Positions 27,082 through 37,828 are shown, counted from the first letter of the stretch. The stretch is 64,000 nucleotides of DNA from Bradyrhizobium sp. 1(2017) (GCF_011602485.2 NZ_CP050022.2:7088001-7152000); one strand, 5' to 3'. The notes: generated by a model from the sequence alone, not told the origin. Made by a program: numbers and translations.

Positions 27082-28998
27082 ATGAACATGATCGTCACGC
27101 CAGCCTCGCCCGCCACCCCGAACGGCACCACGCGTCCCCAGGTGCGCATCGTCATCGTCGGCCATGTCGATCACGGCAAGTCGACGCTGGTCGGCCGCCT
27201 CCTGCACGAGACCGGCAGCCTGCCCGATGGCAAGCTGGAAATGCTGAAAGCCGTCAGCGCACGGCGCGGCATGCCGTTCGAATGGTCGTTCCTGCTCGAT
27301 GCGCTCCAGACCGAGCGCGACCAGGGCATCACCATCGACACCACGCAGATCCGCTTCCGCACCAATTCGCGCGACATCGTGCTGATCGACGCGCCGGGCC
27401 ATGCCGAGTTCCTGCGCAACATGATCACCGGTGCCTCGCAGGCCGACGGCGCCGTGCTGATCATCGACGCGCTCGAAGGCGTGCGCGACCAGACCAGGCG
27501 GCATGGCTATCTGCTGCATCTGCTCGGCGTGAAGCAGGTCGCTGTAGTCGTCAACAAGATGGACCGTGTCGATTTCGGCGCGGAGCGATTCAAGGCGATC
27601 AGCGACGAGATTTCGGCGCATCTGAGCGGCCTCGGCGTGACGCCGACCGCGGTGATCCCGATCTCCGCGCGTGACGGCGATGGCGTCGCCGCGCGCACCG
27701 ACCACATCTCCTGGTACAAGGGGCCGACGGTGGTCGAGGCGCTGGACTTGCTGGAGCCCGCGCGGCCGCTGGAAGCGCTGGCGCTGCGGCTGCCGGTGCA
27801 GGCGATCTACAAATTCGACGACCGCCGCATCGTGGCGGGCCGCATCGAGTCCGGCAGCCTGATTGCCGGCGACGAGATCGTGATCATGCCGGCCGGCAAG
27901 ATCGCCAAGATCAAGACGGTCGAAAGCTGGCCGATGACGCCGGTCGCAGGGCGGCAGGGCGCCGGCCGCTCGGTCGGCATTACCCTCGACCGCGAGCTCT
28001 TCATCGAGCGCGGCGACATCATCGCGCATGCAGGCAGTGCGCCGCGCGAAACGCGGCGGCTGCGTGCGCGCATCTTCTGGCTGCACGACAAGCCGCTCGC
28101 CAAGGGCGACCAGCTGCTGGTGCGCTGCGGGCCGAAGGAAAGCCGCGCCACCGTCGTTGCCATCGAGAAGGCGGTCGATCCCGGCGAATTGTCGAGCACC
28201 GAGAACAAGGCGATCGGCCGCAACCATGTCGGAGAGATCGACATTTCCCTGTCGAACCCGATTGCCGCCGATCCCTACACCGACAATCCGCGCACCGGCC
28301 GCCTCGTGATCGAGGTATCCGGACGCATCGCCGGCGGCGGCCTGGTACTGTCGGTCGATGCCGGACAACGCGCCGTGCCGGTCGACATCGTGCCGGTGGA
28401 ATCGGCGCTGCGGCCCGACGAGCGCTCCGCGCGCTATCGCCACAACGGGGCCGTGGTTTGGTTCACCGGCCTGCCCGCCTCCGGCAAGTCGACGCTGGCG
28501 AAAGCACTGGAGCGGCGGCTGTTCAGCAATGGCGGCTCGCCCATCCTGCTCGACGGCGACACGCTGCGCGCCGGGCTCAACAGCGATCTCGGTTTCTCCG
28601 CCGCTGACCGCAGCGAGAACATCCGTCGTCTCGCCGAGGTCGCGACCCACCTCGCCCGCAACGGCCACATCGCCATCGTCGCTGCGGTCTCACCGGCCCG
28701 TGAGGATCGCGCCACCGCACGCCGCATCGCCGACACCGCGTTCCGCGAGATCCATGTCGCGACGCCGGCAGACGTGTGCGAGGAGCGCGATCCCAAGGGT
28801 CACTACAAGAAGGCGCGCGCCGGCACGCTTCAATCGTTCACCGGCATCGGCAACGACTACGAAAAGCCGCAGGCCGCAGAGCTGGTGATCGACACGTCGA
28901 CGCGGACGGTCGCCGAAGCCGCCGACGAGATCGAGCAGATGCTGAAGACCACCGGCGTGCTGTTCGACGAACTCGTGGACCTCGCCGCGAATATTTGA
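27082..28998 (+). CDS. cysNC: Bifunctional sulfate adenylyltransferase subunit 1/adenylylsulfate kinase
   Basis: This 638-residue fusion has an N-terminal GTPase of the CysN/NodQ type ([21 protein letters not shown]) with its beta-barrel domains to about residue 450. A CysC APS kinase follows, with P-loop GLPASGKST near 463-471. The GTPase drives APS formation with CysD, and the kinase phosphorylates APS to PAPS. Because the reductase here is APS-type, PAPS is probably made for sulfotransferases rather than for assimilation, as with rhizobial NodPQ. No nod gene is nearby, so the housekeeping name is used. Confidence 0.94.
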   Translation: MNMIVTPASPATPNGTTRPQVRIVIVGHVDHGKSTLVGRLLHETGSLPDGKLEMLKAVSARRGMPFEWSFLLDALQTERDQGITIDTTQIRFRTNSRDIVLIDAPGHAEFLRNMITGASQADGAVLIIDALEGVRDQTRRHGYLLHLLGVKQVAVVVNKMDRVDFGAERFKAISDEISAHLSGLGVTPTAVIPISARDGDGVAARTDHISWYKGPTVVEALDLLEPARPLEALALRLPVQAIYKFDDRRIVAGRIESGSLIAGDEIVIMPAGKIAKIKTVESWPMTPVAGRQGAGRSVGITLDRELFIERGDIIAHAGSAPRETRRLRARIFWLHDKPLAKGDQLLVRCGPKESRATVVAIEKAVDPGELSSTENKAIGRNHVGEIDISLSNPIAADPYTDNPRTGRLVIEVSGRIAGGGLVLSVDAGQRAVPVDIVPVESALRPDERSARYRHNGAVVWFTGLPASGKSTLAKALERRLFSNGGSPILLDGDTLRAGLNSDLGFSAADRSENIRRLAEVATHLARNGHIAIVAAVSPAREDRATARRIADTAFREIHVATPADVCEERDPKGHYKKARAGTLQSFTGIGNDYEKPQAAELVIDTSTRTVAEAADEIEQMLKTTGVLFDELVDLAANI

Positions 28999-29382
28999 GA
29001 GCGCGCCCACACTTGGGGGCACACCCCGCACCACATCAACGGTGTCGTCCTGGCGAAAGCCAGGACCCATACCGCGTGATTTATCCCTTGGGCTCAGTCG
29101 CAGTACCGGGCGACAAGCCGTCGCCGAACTTCTCCCTGGGGTAACGGGTCCTGGCTTTCGCCAGGACGACGTCGGGGAGGGGTCGAGCCCATAGCCTTCG
29201 CAGCGCACCTCCGCGCACCGCGTCCACACCTCTCCTTGACATTTTGACAACCCTCCGGGGGTCTTCTCACCGCCCCTTTTTTGGGGCTAATAGGCCTCCG
29301 AAAGTCGCCCCCCGGGGGCGCATTTTGCTGCTGTCGGGTCAAAAACAGCCGAAAACAGCCATTTCCAACAAGAAAGCCCATC
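28999..29382. other. Gene-free interval upstream of glcB
   Basis: These 384 bases hold no convincing gene. The first half is a CGTCCTGG-family palindromic repeat (29044-29170). The second half is the probable promoter and leader of glcB. It contains a short GC-rich palindrome (GCCCCCCGGGGGC) and the tandem AAAACAGCC pair just before the start codon. No riboswitch that I know is recognisable. Confidence 0.5.
29044..29170. repeat. Palindromic intergenic repeat, CGTCCTGG family
   Basis: GTCGTCCTGG (29044-29053) and CCAGGACGAC (29161-29170) bound the element. Each end is also a hairpin (CCTGGcgaaagCCAGG and its mirror image). It is nearly identical at its ends to 10178-10318 and 43012-43132. It is non-coding. 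Confidence 0.78.
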
Positions 29383-31548
29383 ATGAAACGCGTCGACGCC
29401 CACGGATTGAAGATCGCTCCCGTCCTGTTCGATTTCATCGCCAAGGAAGCGGCCCCGAAAACGGGGATCGCGCCGGATGCGTTCTGGGCCGGGCTTGCGG
29501 CCATCATCAAGGAGCTGGGGCCGAAGAACAGGTCGCTGCTGGCATTCCGCGACACGCTGCAGGCCAAGATCGACGATTGGCACCGTGCCAACAAGGGCAA
29601 GGCCTTCGACCTCAATGCCTATACCGCCTTCCTGAAGGAGATCGGCTATCTCGTTCCCGAGCCGGCGACGCAGAAGGTCGAGACCGCTGCTGTCGACGAG
29701 GAGATCGGCAAGATCTGCGGCCCGCAGCTGGTCGTGCCCCTCACCAACGCGCGTTACGCGTTGAACGCGGCGAATGCGCGCTGGGGTTCGCTCTATGACG
29801 CCTTCTACGGCACCGATGCGATCCCGCACGATCCGTCCGAAAGCGGCAAGGGCTACAACAAGGCGCGCGGCGACAAGGTGATCGCCAAGGCCAAGGCGTT
29901 CCTCGATGCCGCCGCGCCGCTCGCGACCGGCAGCCACACCGACGTCACTGCCTACAGCGTCGTCGCGGGCCAGCTCGCGGTGAAGCTCAAGAGCGGTAAC
30001 GCCACTGCGCTGAAGAATGCCGCGCAGTTCGCCGGCTTCCAGGGAGATGCGGCCGCGCCGAGCGCGGTGCTGCTCGTCAACAACGGCCTGCATGTCGAGG
30101 TCAAGATCGACCGCAGCAGCGCGATCGGCAAGGACGATCCGGCCGGCGTCGCCGACATGATCATGGAGTCCGCGGTCTCGACCATCCTCGACATGGAGGA
30201 CTCGGTCGCCGCCGTCGATGCCGAGGACAAGGTGCTGGTCTATCGCAACACGCTCGGCCTGATGAACGGCACGCTGTCGGCCGATTTCGAGAAAGGCGGC
30301 AAGACGCTGACGCGCTCGCTTAATGCCGACCGCAGCTACAAGACGCCCGACGGCAAGGGCGAGCTCAAGCTGCACGGCCGCAGCCTGCTCCTGATGCGCA
30401 ATTGCGGTCACCACATGTTCACCGACGCCGTGCTGGACGAGAAGGGCGAGGAAATTCCGGAGGGCCTGCTGGATGCCGCCGTCTCGGGACTGCTCGCCAT
30501 TCACGATCTCAAGGCCAACTCCAAGGTCAAGAACAGCCGCACGGGATCGGCCTATATCGTCAAGCCGAAGATGCACGGCCCGGACGAGGTGTCGCTGACC
30601 TGCGAGATTTTCGATCGCGTCGAGAAGATGCTGGGCCTGGCCGAGAACACGCTGAAGGTCGGCATCATGGACGAGGAACGGCGGACCACCGTCAACCTCA
30701 AGGCCTGCATCCAGCGCGCCTCCAAGCGCATCATGTTCATCAACACCGGCTTCCTCGACCGCACCGGCGACGAGATCCACACCTCGATGGAAGCGGGCCC
30801 GATGATCCGCAAGAACGAGATGAAAGCGCAGGCCTGGATCAAAGCCTATGAGGACTGGAACGTCGACATGGGCCTGATCGACGGCCTGCCCGGCCACGCC
30901 CAGATCGGCAAGGGCATGTGGGCCGCGCCCGACAAGATGGCGGACATGCTGGCGCAGAAGCTCGCCCATCCGCAGGCCGGCGCCACCACCGCCTGGGTGC
31001 CCTCCCCGACCGCCGCGACGCTGCACGCGCTGCATTACCATCAGGTCAACGTCGTCGCACGCCAGCAGGAGCTCACCAAGGGCGGCCCGCGCGCAAAGCT
31101 TTCGGACATCCTCACCATTCCGGTGTCGAAGTCGAACTGGGCGCCTGACGACGTCAAGCAGGAGATCGACAACAACTGCCAGGGCATCCTCGGCTATGTC
31201 GTGCGCTGGATCGACCAGGGCGTCGGCTGCTCCAAGGTGCCCGACATCCACGATGTCGGCCTGATGGAAGACCGCGCAACCTTGCGCATCTCCAGCCAGC
31301 ATCTGGCCAACTGGCTGCATCAGGGCGTGATCACCGAGGCGCAGGTGATGGAATCGCTCAAGCGCATGGCCGTCGTCGTCGACAAGCAGAATGCCGGCGA
31401 TCCCATCTACAAGCCGATGGCACCCGCCTTCGATGGCGTCGCCTTCAAGGCCGCCTGCGACCTCATCTTCAAGGGCCGCGAGCAGCCGAACGGTTACACC
31501 GAATACATCCTCACCGCGCGCCGCCGCGAGGCCAAGGCGGCGGGTTGA
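29383..31548 (+). CDS. glcB: Malate synthase G
   Basis: This 721-residue enzyme condenses glyoxylate with acetyl-CoA to malate, completing the glyoxylate bypass or glycolate use. Family landmarks are '[13 protein letters not shown]', '[18 protein letters not shown]', '[17 protein letters not shown]' and the C-terminal '[20 protein letters not shown]'. The length equals the usual G-isoform (about 720). The start at 29383 gives '[12 protein letters not shown]'; the upstream in-frame stretch is not conserved. A strong terminator follows. No isocitrate lyase is nearby. Confidence 0.96.
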   Translation: MKRVDAHGLKIAPVLFDFIAKEAAPKTGIAPDAFWAGLAAIIKELGPKNRSLLAFRDTLQAKIDDWHRANKGKAFDLNAYTAFLKEIGYLVPEPATQKVETAAVDEEIGKICGPQLVVPLTNARYALNAANARWGSLYDAFYGTDAIPHDPSESGKGYNKARGDKVIAKAKAFLDAAAPLATGSHTDVTAYSVVAGQLAVKLKSGNATALKNAAQFAGFQGDAAAPSAVLLVNNGLHVEVKIDRSSAIGKDDPAGVADMIMESAVSTILDMEDSVAAVDAEDKVLVYRNTLGLMNGTLSADFEKGGKTLTRSLNADRSYKTPDGKGELKLHGRSLLLMRNCGHHMFTDAVLDEKGEEIPEGLLDAAVSGLLAIHDLKANSKVKNSRTGSAYIVKPKMHGPDEVSLTCEIFDRVEKMLGLAENTLKVGIMDEERRTTVNLKACIQRASKRIMFINTGFLDRTGDEIHTSMEAGPMIRKNEMKAQAWIKAYEDWNVDMGLIDGLPGHAQIGKGMWAAPDKMADMLAQKLAHPQAGATTAWVPSPTAATLHALHYHQVNVVARQQELTKGGPRAKLSDILTIPVSKSNWAPDDVKQEIDNNCQGILGYVVRWIDQGVGCSKVPDIHDVGLMEDRATLRISSQHLANWLHQGVITEAQVMESLKRMAVVVDKQNAGDPIYKPMAPAFDGVAFKAACDLIFKGREQPNGYTEYILTARRREAKAAG

Positions 31549-31569
31549 GCGAAGTCACAGGAATGTCAA

Positions 31570-31597
31570 AAGCCCCGGCCTGCGCCGGGGCTTTTTT
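31570..31597 (+). terminator. Rho-independent terminator after glcB
   Basis: AAGCCCCGGC pairs with GCCGGGGCTT over a four-base loop and is followed by a run of T. It starts 22 bases after the glcB stop codon. This is a textbook intrinsic terminator. Confidence 0.9.
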
Positions 31598-31678
31598 GTT
31601 GGGCGAAACGTCGCGGCGTGCCGAGGAACGGCAGCTCACCGCTCGCGTTGTCGGGCCATCAACCAACGGGAGATGGTC

Positions 31679-31879
31679 ATGGACTGGAATCGGATCGAAG
31701 GAAACTGGAAGCAGTTCAAGGGATCGGCCAAGGAGAAATGGGCCAAGCTCACCGACGATGACCTCCAATTGATCGAGGGTCGTCGCGAGCAGCTCGAGGG
31801 CCGGCTCCAGGAACGCTACGGCAAGGCCAAGGACCAGGTGCGACAGGACGTCGACGACTGGCTCAAGGGGCTGCACTGA
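31679..31879 (+). CDS. CsbD family stress protein
   Basis: This 66-residue protein begins 'MDWNRIEGNWKQFKGSAKEKWAKLTDDD' and ends 'VDDWLKGLH'. This is the full-length classical CsbD family, which is small, hydrophilic and helical. The ATG at 31679 is six bases from GGGAG; an ATG two codons earlier is possible. It is monocistronic between two strong terminators. CsbD genes are often under general stress control, and the function is unknown. Confidence 0.92.
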   Translation: MDWNRIEGNWKQFKGSAKEKWAKLTDDDLQLIEGRREQLEGRLQERYGKAKDQVRQDVDDWLKGLH

Positions 31880-31888
31880 GGCAGCAGC

Positions 31889-31918
31889 AAAAAGCCCCGG
31901 CTCAGGCCGGGGCTTTTT
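31889..31918 (+). terminator. Rho-independent terminator after csbD
   Basis: AAAAAGCCCCGG (31889-31900) pairs with CCGGGGCTTTTT (31907-31918) over a six-base loop. It lies ten bases after the stop codon. The symmetry means it can work on both strands, and it also ends any transcript coming from the right. Confidence 0.9.
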
Positions 31919-31933
31919 CGTATGGGAATCCGG

Positions 31934-32005
31934 AGCCCGGATGAGCGCAGCGATATCCGGGACCTTTGTTGCGGCATCCCGCATTTCGCTGCGCTCGTCC
32001 GGGCT
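31934..32005. repeat. Palindromic intergenic repeat, AGCCCGGATGAGCGC family
   Basis: A 20-base arm at 31934-31953 pairs with 31986-32005 at 19 of 20 positions. It is located between the csbD terminator and the end of a small membrane gene. The same sequence type ('GCCCGGATGAGCGCAGCGA') is one of the most common Bradyrhizobium intergenic repeats by recollection. Confidence 0.75.
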
Positions 32006-32017
32006 ACGATACCTTCG

Positions 32018-32173
32018 CTAGAACACCGCCAGATATTTCAACAGCGACACGATACCGATGATGATGACGATCACGCGCGCGATCTGCTTGGCGCGACCGT
32101 CCATCGGCAGCATGTTGATGAGATAAAGCACGAGAATGACGACGAGAAAGGTGACGAGTACGCCGACCAGCAT
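32018..32173 (-). CDS. 51-residue two-helix membrane protein (Thivi_2564-like)
   Basis: The translation is 51 residues. A hydrophobic helix (about 1-22) is followed by 'NMLPMDGRAKQIARVIVII' and a second helix ending 'LLKYLAVF'. This matches the small Thivi_2564-type membrane family as I recall it, with its conserved 'PMDGR.KQI' turn. The ATG at 32173 has the ribosome-binding site AAGGGGGGT at a good distance. It is a single gene, easily missed because of its length, and its function is unknown. Confidence 0.8.
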   Translation of the reverse strand: MLVGVLVTFLVVILVLYLINMLPMDGRAKQIARVIVIIIGIVSLLKYLAVF

Positions 32174-32443
32174 CGTGAGGACCCCCCTTCAGGCAAATTG
32201 CCGACATCGTTCTAACGCTCACTTCGCTCATCGGTTCCACCCCGGCAACCCGTTGCAACTTCTAGTACTTCCGTAGTTCTACGATCGGCCTGGCTGCCTA
32301 AAACTTTACCCTTTTGATCTCAGATGCAGAAAACCGCGCGCCGTCGGCCGCAAAAGCCTGCGTTCGCCGGAGCCGCTACGCGCCCATTTGTCGATGTTGC
32401 CGGGCGCCATCGCGAACTTTGCAATGGGAATTGGGGGACTTCG

Positions 32444-34537
32444 ATGCTGAATCGTATGACCGTATCCGCGCTGTTGAAGGCAGTGATCGCGATCACGTCG
32501 GTCTGCGTGGTGATCGCACTCTCGCTCACCGCCTACGAAACCTGGGATCGCCTGAAGACTGCGAGCCGGATCTCGCAGATCGCGGACGCCTCCGCCGACC
32601 TGTTCAAGGCGATGCACAATCTGCGCACCGACCGCTCCACCACCAACCGGCTGCTGAACGCGACCGAACCGATGGACGCCGAGATCGAGAAATATCTCCG
32701 TGGCTTGCGCGATACCGAGATGCCGGCAATGGCCCGCGCGCTCGAGCTGCTGCCGACGATCAGCTTCCCGCAATCGGGCACGCTGGTGCCGGAGCTTGCG
32801 CGGCTCTACAAATTGCTGAGCGAGCAGCAGAAACAGTTCTGGGAGGAGGTCACCAAGCCCAAGGACCAGCGCCGTGCCGGCCTGCCGAAGGAATACATGG
32901 AGACGACGCAGGGCCTGCTCGAAACGCTCGACAAGCTCTCGAACGTCCTGGCCGCCACCGTCAACCACCAGGACGCCGCGATCGACCAGCTGCTGTCGAT
33001 CAAGCAAACCGCCTGGCTGCTCCGCAACACCGGCGGTGAGGCTTCTCTCGTGATCTCGACCGGACTTGCTGCCGGCAAGATCACGCCCGAGGCCCGCCAG
33101 TCCTATGTTCAGTATGTCGGCGGCGCCGCCGCGATGTGGAAGGCGCTCGAATTGTCGACCTCGGGCATGCAATTGCCGCCGGCGCTCGTCGCGGCCATGG
33201 CCACGGTCAAGACCGCCTATTTCGATCCGCAATATCTCGCGCTGCGCGACCGCCTCGCGGACACGCTGGTCAAGGGCGAAAAGGCCGAGATGACTGCCAA
33301 TCAATGGAGCCCGCTCACGGTCGGCCGCCTCGCGGGCGCGGTCGCCGTGGCGGAAGCGGCGCTCGATGCCGCAAAAATCCATGCGCAGCAGCAGTACAGC
33401 TCCGCGCAGCGCGCGCTGATCCTGCAGCTCGCCCTCCTGGCGCTCGCAATCGGTCTCGCCGTCGGCGCCGTCATGCTGGTCAACCGCCGCGTCATCCATC
33501 CGCTCAACAACATCCGCGACGCGATGCTCAAGGTCGCCGGCGGTGACCTTGCCGTCGACAGCGGCTATCTCGACCGCCAGGACGAGATCGGTGCCCTCGC
33601 CGGCGCGCTGGAAACCTTCAAGCAGCAGGCCACCGAGAAGCTCAACATCGAGACGCAGGAGCGCGAACGCAATGTCGGCGCAGCCGCGCGCCAGCGTGCG
33701 GTCGAGTCCTATGTCGGCGAGTTCGAGGGAGCGGTGCGCAAGACGCTCGGCGAATTGAGCGAGGCTTCCGGGGAGATGCGCAAGACCTCCGGCGATCTGT
33801 CGGCGGTATCGCGCCAGACCAACGACCGCGTCGAGGTCGCCGGCAAGGCCTCCAACGACGCCTCCATGAGCGTCGACAGCGTGGCCGCCGCCGCCGAGGA
33901 GCTTTCTGCCTCGATCAACGACATCAGCCAGCAGGCCGCCCATGCCGCGGGCATCGCCAGCCGCGCCGTCAACCAGGCGCGGGAAACCGACGGCACCGTG
34001 CAGGGGCTGGCGCAATCCGCAGGCCGCATCGGCGAGGTCGTCGGCCTGATCAATACGATCGCGGCGCAGACCAATCTGCTCGCGCTCAACGCCACGATCG
34101 AGGCCGCGCGCGCCGGCGAGGCGGGCCGCGGGTTCGCCGTCGTGGCATCCGAGGTGAAGTCGCTGGCGAGCCAGACCGCGAAAGCGACCGAGGAAATCTC
34201 CGAGCAGATCGCCGACATCCAGAAGGTCGCGGGCGACGCCATAAACGCCATCCAGGCCATCGGCGGCATCATCGGCGAGGTCAACGAAGTCGCCACCGCG
34301 ATCGCCGCCGCCGTCCAGGAGCAGGGCGCGGCGACCCAGGAGATCACCCGCAGCACGCAATACGCGGCGCAAGGCACCAAGAACGTCTCGGACAACATCA
34401 CCGGCGTCAAGGCCGATGCCGACGCCGCGGCCGGTGCCGCGGAGAATGTCAGGCAGGCTTCCGAGACGCTCGAGACGCAAAGCCGCCAGCTCGGTCAGCA
34501 GGTCAGCGATTTCCTGGGCAAGATCCGCGCGGCGTAG
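32444..34537 (+). CDS. Methyl-accepting chemotaxis protein
   Basis: This 697-residue receptor has a membrane helix near residues 13-31 and a helical periplasmic sensor region of about 290 residues. A second helix lies near 322-345, followed by a HAMP domain (about 346-398) and a long cytoplasmic coiled coil. The hairpin tip, near 535-575, reads '[23 protein letters not shown]', the conserved CheA/CheW contact. No che gene is adjacent. The start at 32444 places the first membrane helix correctly. The ligand is unknown; the sensor looks like a four-helix bundle type. Confidence 0.93.
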   Translation: MLNRMTVSALLKAVIAITSVCVVIALSLTAYETWDRLKTASRISQIADASADLFKAMHNLRTDRSTTNRLLNATEPMDAEIEKYLRGLRDTEMPAMARALELLPTISFPQSGTLVPELARLYKLLSEQQKQFWEEVTKPKDQRRAGLPKEYMETTQGLLETLDKLSNVLAATVNHQDAAIDQLLSIKQTAWLLRNTGGEASLVISTGLAAGKITPEARQSYVQYVGGAAAMWKALELSTSGMQLPPALVAAMATVKTAYFDPQYLALRDRLADTLVKGEKAEMTANQWSPLTVGRLAGAVAVAEAALDAAKIHAQQQYSSAQRALILQLALLALAIGLAVGAVMLVNRRVIHPLNNIRDAMLKVAGGDLAVDSGYLDRQDEIGALAGALETFKQQATEKLNIETQERERNVGAAARQRAVESYVGEFEGAVRKTLGELSEASGEMRKTSGDLSAVSRQTNDRVEVAGKASNDASMSVDSVAAAAEELSASINDISQQAAHAAGIASRAVNQARETDGTVQGLAQSAGRIGEVVGLINTIAAQTNLLALNATIEAARAGEAGRGFAVVASEVKSLASQTAKATEEISEQIADIQKVAGDAINAIQAIGGIIGEVNEVATAIAAAVQEQGAATQEITRSTQYAAQGTKNVSDNITGVKADADAAAGAAENVRQASETLETQSRQLGQQVSDFLGKIRAA

Positions 34538-34549
34538 GGCTCTGCGGCC

Positions 34550-35203
34550 CTACTCCTTCGCCACCACCGGCACCTGGCGGAATCTGGCGCGCACGGACTC
34601 CGGCAGTGGCGAGAAATTCATCGCGACGCCGCGGCGGTCGTTGGCGTTGCGCGTTGCGACCACCAGGCCGCCGGCACCGGCGACGATGTCGCCCTTGCGC
34701 AAGGTGGGATCGTCCTCGACCTTGACCGATGCGAGCCCGGCCGGATCCTTGCCGTTGCAGGTACATCCCGCGACGATCTCGTTGCGATAACGGAACGCAT
34801 TCGGCAGGTCGGAATAGGATTTTCCGTTCGTTGTCGTGGCGTCGTCGATATTGCTGCCATAGACCAGCGAAGTTTCGGACGCGGGACAGAAGCTCTTGCA
34901 GGATTGCGCCTTGCTCTCGGCATCGTTTCCCTGCGCCGGGAAATAGCGGCCGTCGCACCCGCGTACACAATAGGCGTTGCCGCCGCCATAGGCCGCCCGC
35001 TGGCGCGGAACATCGTAGCGTGGCATGTCGTCGTTCGGGAACGGAGTCCGGATCTCCGGCGGCGGCCGCATCCGGAAGCCGCCGAACAAGGCCGAGAAGA
35101 AGTCCTGCGCATGCGCCGACGGCGTCAGCGCAAGGCCGACGGAGGTGACGGTGACGAAGGCTGCCGCAGCGCCAGCGAGCCTTCTGATCGAGCGTTTACT
35201 CAT
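34550..35203 (-). CDS. DUF2865 exported protein
   Basis: This protein of about 217 residues has a signal peptide ending near 'SAHA-QD'. The mature region holds the DUF2865 pattern: 'YCVR.CDG.YFP', 'CKSFCPA.ET.LVYG..ID.A....G..YSDL..AFRYR..IV..C.C'. The paired cysteines probably form disulfides in the periplasm. The family is restricted to Rhizobiales-like bacteria and has no known role. Start codons at 35212 and 35203 are both possible. Confidence 0.85.
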   Translation of the reverse strand: MSKRSIRRLAGAAAAFVTVTSVGLALTPSAHAQDFFSALFGGFRMRPPPEIRTPFPNDDMPRYDVPRQRAAYGGGNAYCVRGCDGRYFPAQGNDAESKAQSCKSFCPASETSLVYGSNIDDATTTNGKSYSDLPNAFRYRNEIVAGCTCNGKDPAGLASVKVEDDPTLRKGDIVAGAGGLVVATRNANDRRGVAMNFSPLPESVRARFRQVPVVAKE

Positions 35204-35276
35204 GTGACCCATTCACTCCAAAGGCGCGATGCATGATCGTGTCGGACAGAAGCTGCACGACTTTCCAGGTCACGCG

Positions 35277-36059
35277 CTAGTTCACCGACGACGCCGAGAT
35301 GTTCAGCGCCTGCCGGCCCGAGGGCAGCGTCGTCACGGCCGGACGCTGGCGCACGGGGTCACCTCCCCTCGCCATCAACGGCGCGTTCTTCGGCAGCACC
35401 ACGACCTTGGCGCCGACATTGACGCGGCCGAACAGGTCGATGACGTCCTCGTTGGTCATCCGGATGCAGCCGGACGAGACGAACTTGCCGATGGTGCTGG
35501 GATCGTTCGTGCCGTGGATGCGGTATTCGCTCGAGCCGAGATACATCGCGCGAGCCCCCAGCGGATTGCCGGGACCGCCGGCGACGAAGCGCGGCAAATA
35601 GGGCTGACGTGCGATCATCTGGGCCGGCGGATGCCAGTCCGGCCATTCCGCCTTGCGGCTGACGCTCTGCACACCCGACCAGGTGAATCCCTCGCGACCG
35701 ACGCCGACGCCATACCGGATCGCGCGCCCCTGGCCGAGCACGTAATAGAGGTAGGTGTTGTTGGTATCGATGACGATGGTGCCGGCGGGCTCGCTCCTGT
35801 CGAAGCCGACGATCTGCTTGCGCAGCCGATCCGGCAGCTGGGCATCCTCGTCGGCGGCCCGCGGCGTCCCGTTCACGTCGCCTCGAGAGTAGCCTTGAGA
35901 ATAGCCTTGGTCCTGCGGATAGGCCTGCGGCTGCATCGGCGCATAGCCGAACGTTTGCGCGCTCGCTTCGCCAAGGGGCAAAGCGAGCAATGCCGTCGCA
36001 AAGGCACAGGTGATGACGGCGCGCGGTGAGAAGCGGCGGACGCGAGAAGACCTTGTCAT
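35277..36059 (-). CDS. L,D-transpeptidase (YkuD domain)
   Basis: This 260-residue exported enzyme has a signal peptide ending near 'EASA-QT' and a Gln/Tyr/Pro-rich linker (about 35-60). A YkuD domain follows, with catalytic H and C in 'HGTNDPSTIGKFVSSGCIRM'. It cross-links peptidoglycan stems at 3-3 bonds or attaches proteins to them. The start at 36059 puts the signal sequence at the N terminus; a longer in-frame reading lacks one. It is monocistronic. Confidence 0.93.
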   Translation of the reverse strand: MTRSSRVRRFSPRAVITCAFATALLALPLGEASAQTFGYAPMQPQAYPQDQGYSQGYSRGDVNGTPRAADEDAQLPDRLRKQIVGFDRSEPAGTIVIDTNNTYLYYVLGQGRAIRYGVGVGREGFTWSGVQSVSRKAEWPDWHPPAQMIARQPYLPRFVAGGPGNPLGARAMYLGSSEYRIHGTNDPSTIGKFVSSGCIRMTNEDVIDLFGRVNVGAKVVVLPKNAPLMARGGDPVRQRPAVTTLPSGRQALNISASSVN

Positions 36060-36266
36060 GTGCTGCCCCGTTGTGGTGCATCTGGGTGATGCTGCGTCAT
36101 CCAAACGCGACGGGACCGACTCAGGTTCCATCCGCGCTTGCAGCAACCAAGTCACAGTCAAGCGAGCACATGTTCACGAAGCCGCGATGGAACCGCCGTT
36201 CCATTCGCCCGTTATGGAAGCGTCAATGGGCGCGCGGATGGATAGCTTCCGTGCGGGAGAGATATT

Positions 36267-37379
36267 GTGCGCGTCCTTCCCAGCGAACGTCTGATTCCCG
36301 GCAACAACGAAGGCGAACCGCTTCCCGACAGCCATAGCGAGCTGCCGCCGGTGATCCGCCGCACCGAGTTCGTGGCTTTCGCGCTCGCAGGCCTGCTGCT
36401 GATCGCGGTCGTCACCGTGCTCTATGTCGGAAAAGCGTTCTTCCTGCCGGTGGTGATGGCCTTCGTCACCGGCACCATGCTGTCGCCGGCGGCGAGCTTC
36501 CTCGAGCGGTGCAAGGTGCCGCGCGCGCTGGGCGCCGTGCTGATCGTGATGGCGGGGACAGCGGTGGTCGCCTTTGTCGTGGCGCTGATCGCCTCGCCCG
36601 CGATGGAATGGAGCACGCGCCTGCCGGAGCTTGGCGCGCAGTTGAAGGACAAGATGCACGTGTTCGACCGGCCGCTGGCGTTATGGCGCGAGCTGCAAAC
36701 CATGATCGGCGGCTCGGAGGGGTTCCCCAGCATTCATATGCCGAAGGTCGAATGGGTGGCGCCGACGCTGGAATTTCTCTCGCCGACCTTTACCGAATTC
36801 CTGCTGTTCTTCGTCACCCTCATCCTCTTCATCGCAAGCTGGCGCGACCTGCGGCGGGCCATGATCATGACATTCAGCGCTCGGGACGCACGCCTGCGCA
36901 CGCTGCGCATTCTCAACGAGATCGAGGTTCATCTCGGCAACTACCTCCTGACCGTCACCCTGATCAATGTCGGCGTCGGCGTCGGCACCGGTCTCATCTG
37001 CGCGCTCGCCGGCATGCCCAATCCGGCCGGGCTCGGCGCGCTGGCGGCAACGCTCAATTTCATCCCGATCATCGGACCGGTTGCGATGTTCGTGGTGCTG
37101 GTGGTGGTGGGACTGGTCGCGTTCCCGAGCATCGGCGGCGGCCTCGTGGCCGCGCTCGCTTTCGGCGGCCTCACCTTCCTGGAAGGACACTTCATCACGC
37201 CGACCATCATCGGTCGGCGGCTGGCGCTGAATGCACTTGCGGTCCTGCTGGCGCTGGCATTCTGGACCTGGATGTGGGGCCCGATGGGCGCGTTCCTGTC
37301 CTCGCCGCTGCTGATCGTCGCGCTGATCCTCAAGGAGCATCTGTTGCCGGCGGAAGCGCCGCATCTGCCGCAGGCGTGA
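36267..37379 (+). CDS. AI-2E family (PerM-type) transporter
   Basis: This 370-residue membrane protein has about eight helices: two near the N terminus, a soluble segment at about 115-170, and a C-terminal cluster with 'N.LLTVTLINVGVGVGTGLICAL' and 'GP.LFLSSPLLIVALILKEHL'-like sequence. The start is a GTG at 36267 with GGGAGAG upstream. The family includes AI-2 exporters and Na+/H+ antiporters, so the substrate cannot be given. It is followed by a DUF883 gene after 77 bases. Confidence 0.88.
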   Translation: MRVLPSERLIPGNNEGEPLPDSHSELPPVIRRTEFVAFALAGLLLIAVVTVLYVGKAFFLPVVMAFVTGTMLSPAASFLERCKVPRALGAVLIVMAGTAVVAFVVALIASPAMEWSTRLPELGAQLKDKMHVFDRPLALWRELQTMIGGSEGFPSIHMPKVEWVAPTLEFLSPTFTEFLLFFVTLILFIASWRDLRRAMIMTFSARDARLRTLRILNEIEVHLGNYLLTVTLINVGVGVGTGLICALAGMPNPAGLGALAATLNFIPIIGPVAMFVVLVVVGLVAFPSIGGGLVAALAFGGLTFLEGHFITPTIIGRRLALNALAVLLALAFWTWMWGPMGAFLSSPLLIVALILKEHLLPAEAPHLPQA

Positions 37380-37456
37380 CGCGGTTTCCGAGAAGGGAAC
37401 TTCCCCGACGACGAAACGTTCTCCGGCTATCTCAGCCCAACAGTTTGGAGCTCCCG

Positions 37457-37828
37457 ATGTCCACGCCCAATGCCGAAGCCGGGATGAAAGACTGGACCGA
37501 CAAGACCACCAGAGAACGCCTCGAGAAGGATGTAGCAGCCGTGAAAAGCGATATCGCCGCCCTCACCGACCAGATCACCGACGCGCTCAATACTTTCGCC
37601 AATTCCACCAGCAAGCAGGCTCGCCGCGGCTATCGCCAGGCGCGCGAGAACATGGACTCCACCATGGACGACATGTCCGAGCGCGGCAGCGCGATGATGG
37701 AAGCAGCGCAGGACGCCTATGGTTCGATCGAGGAGACCCTGGAAGATGCGATCACGCAACGCCCGCTCGCGACGGTCGGGCTGGCGCTTGGGATCGGCTT
37801 CCTGATCGGCGTCGCCTGGCGCCGATAG
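37457..37828 (+). CDS. DUF883 (ElaB/YqjD-like) membrane-anchored protein
   Basis: This 123-residue protein has a long amphipathic helix (about residues 18-95) and a C-terminal membrane anchor reading 'TVGLALGIGFLIGVAWRR', the DUF883 hallmark. ElaB and YqjD bind ribosomes or membranes in stationary phase in E. coli, where they have been studied. It is followed in the same direction by a membrane protein gene at 37922, forming a compact pair typical of rhizobia. Confidence 0.9.
   Translation: MSTPNAEAGMKDWTDKTTRERLEKDVAAVKSDIAALTDQITDALNTFANSTSKQARRGYRQARENMDSTMDDMSERGSAMMEAAQDAYGSIEETLEDAITQRPLATVGLALGIGFLIGVAWRR

Noticed and set aside
29287..31320. A 677-residue antisense frame on the minus strand inside glcB
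   Set aside because: Malate synthase G on the plus strand is certain. The antisense translation is His/Arg/Val-rich and has no recognisable fold.
32306..34480. A 724-residue antisense frame opposite the chemoreceptor
   Set aside because: The receptor has exact HAMP and signalling motifs. The antisense frame is low-complexity and begins and ends without ribosome-binding sites.
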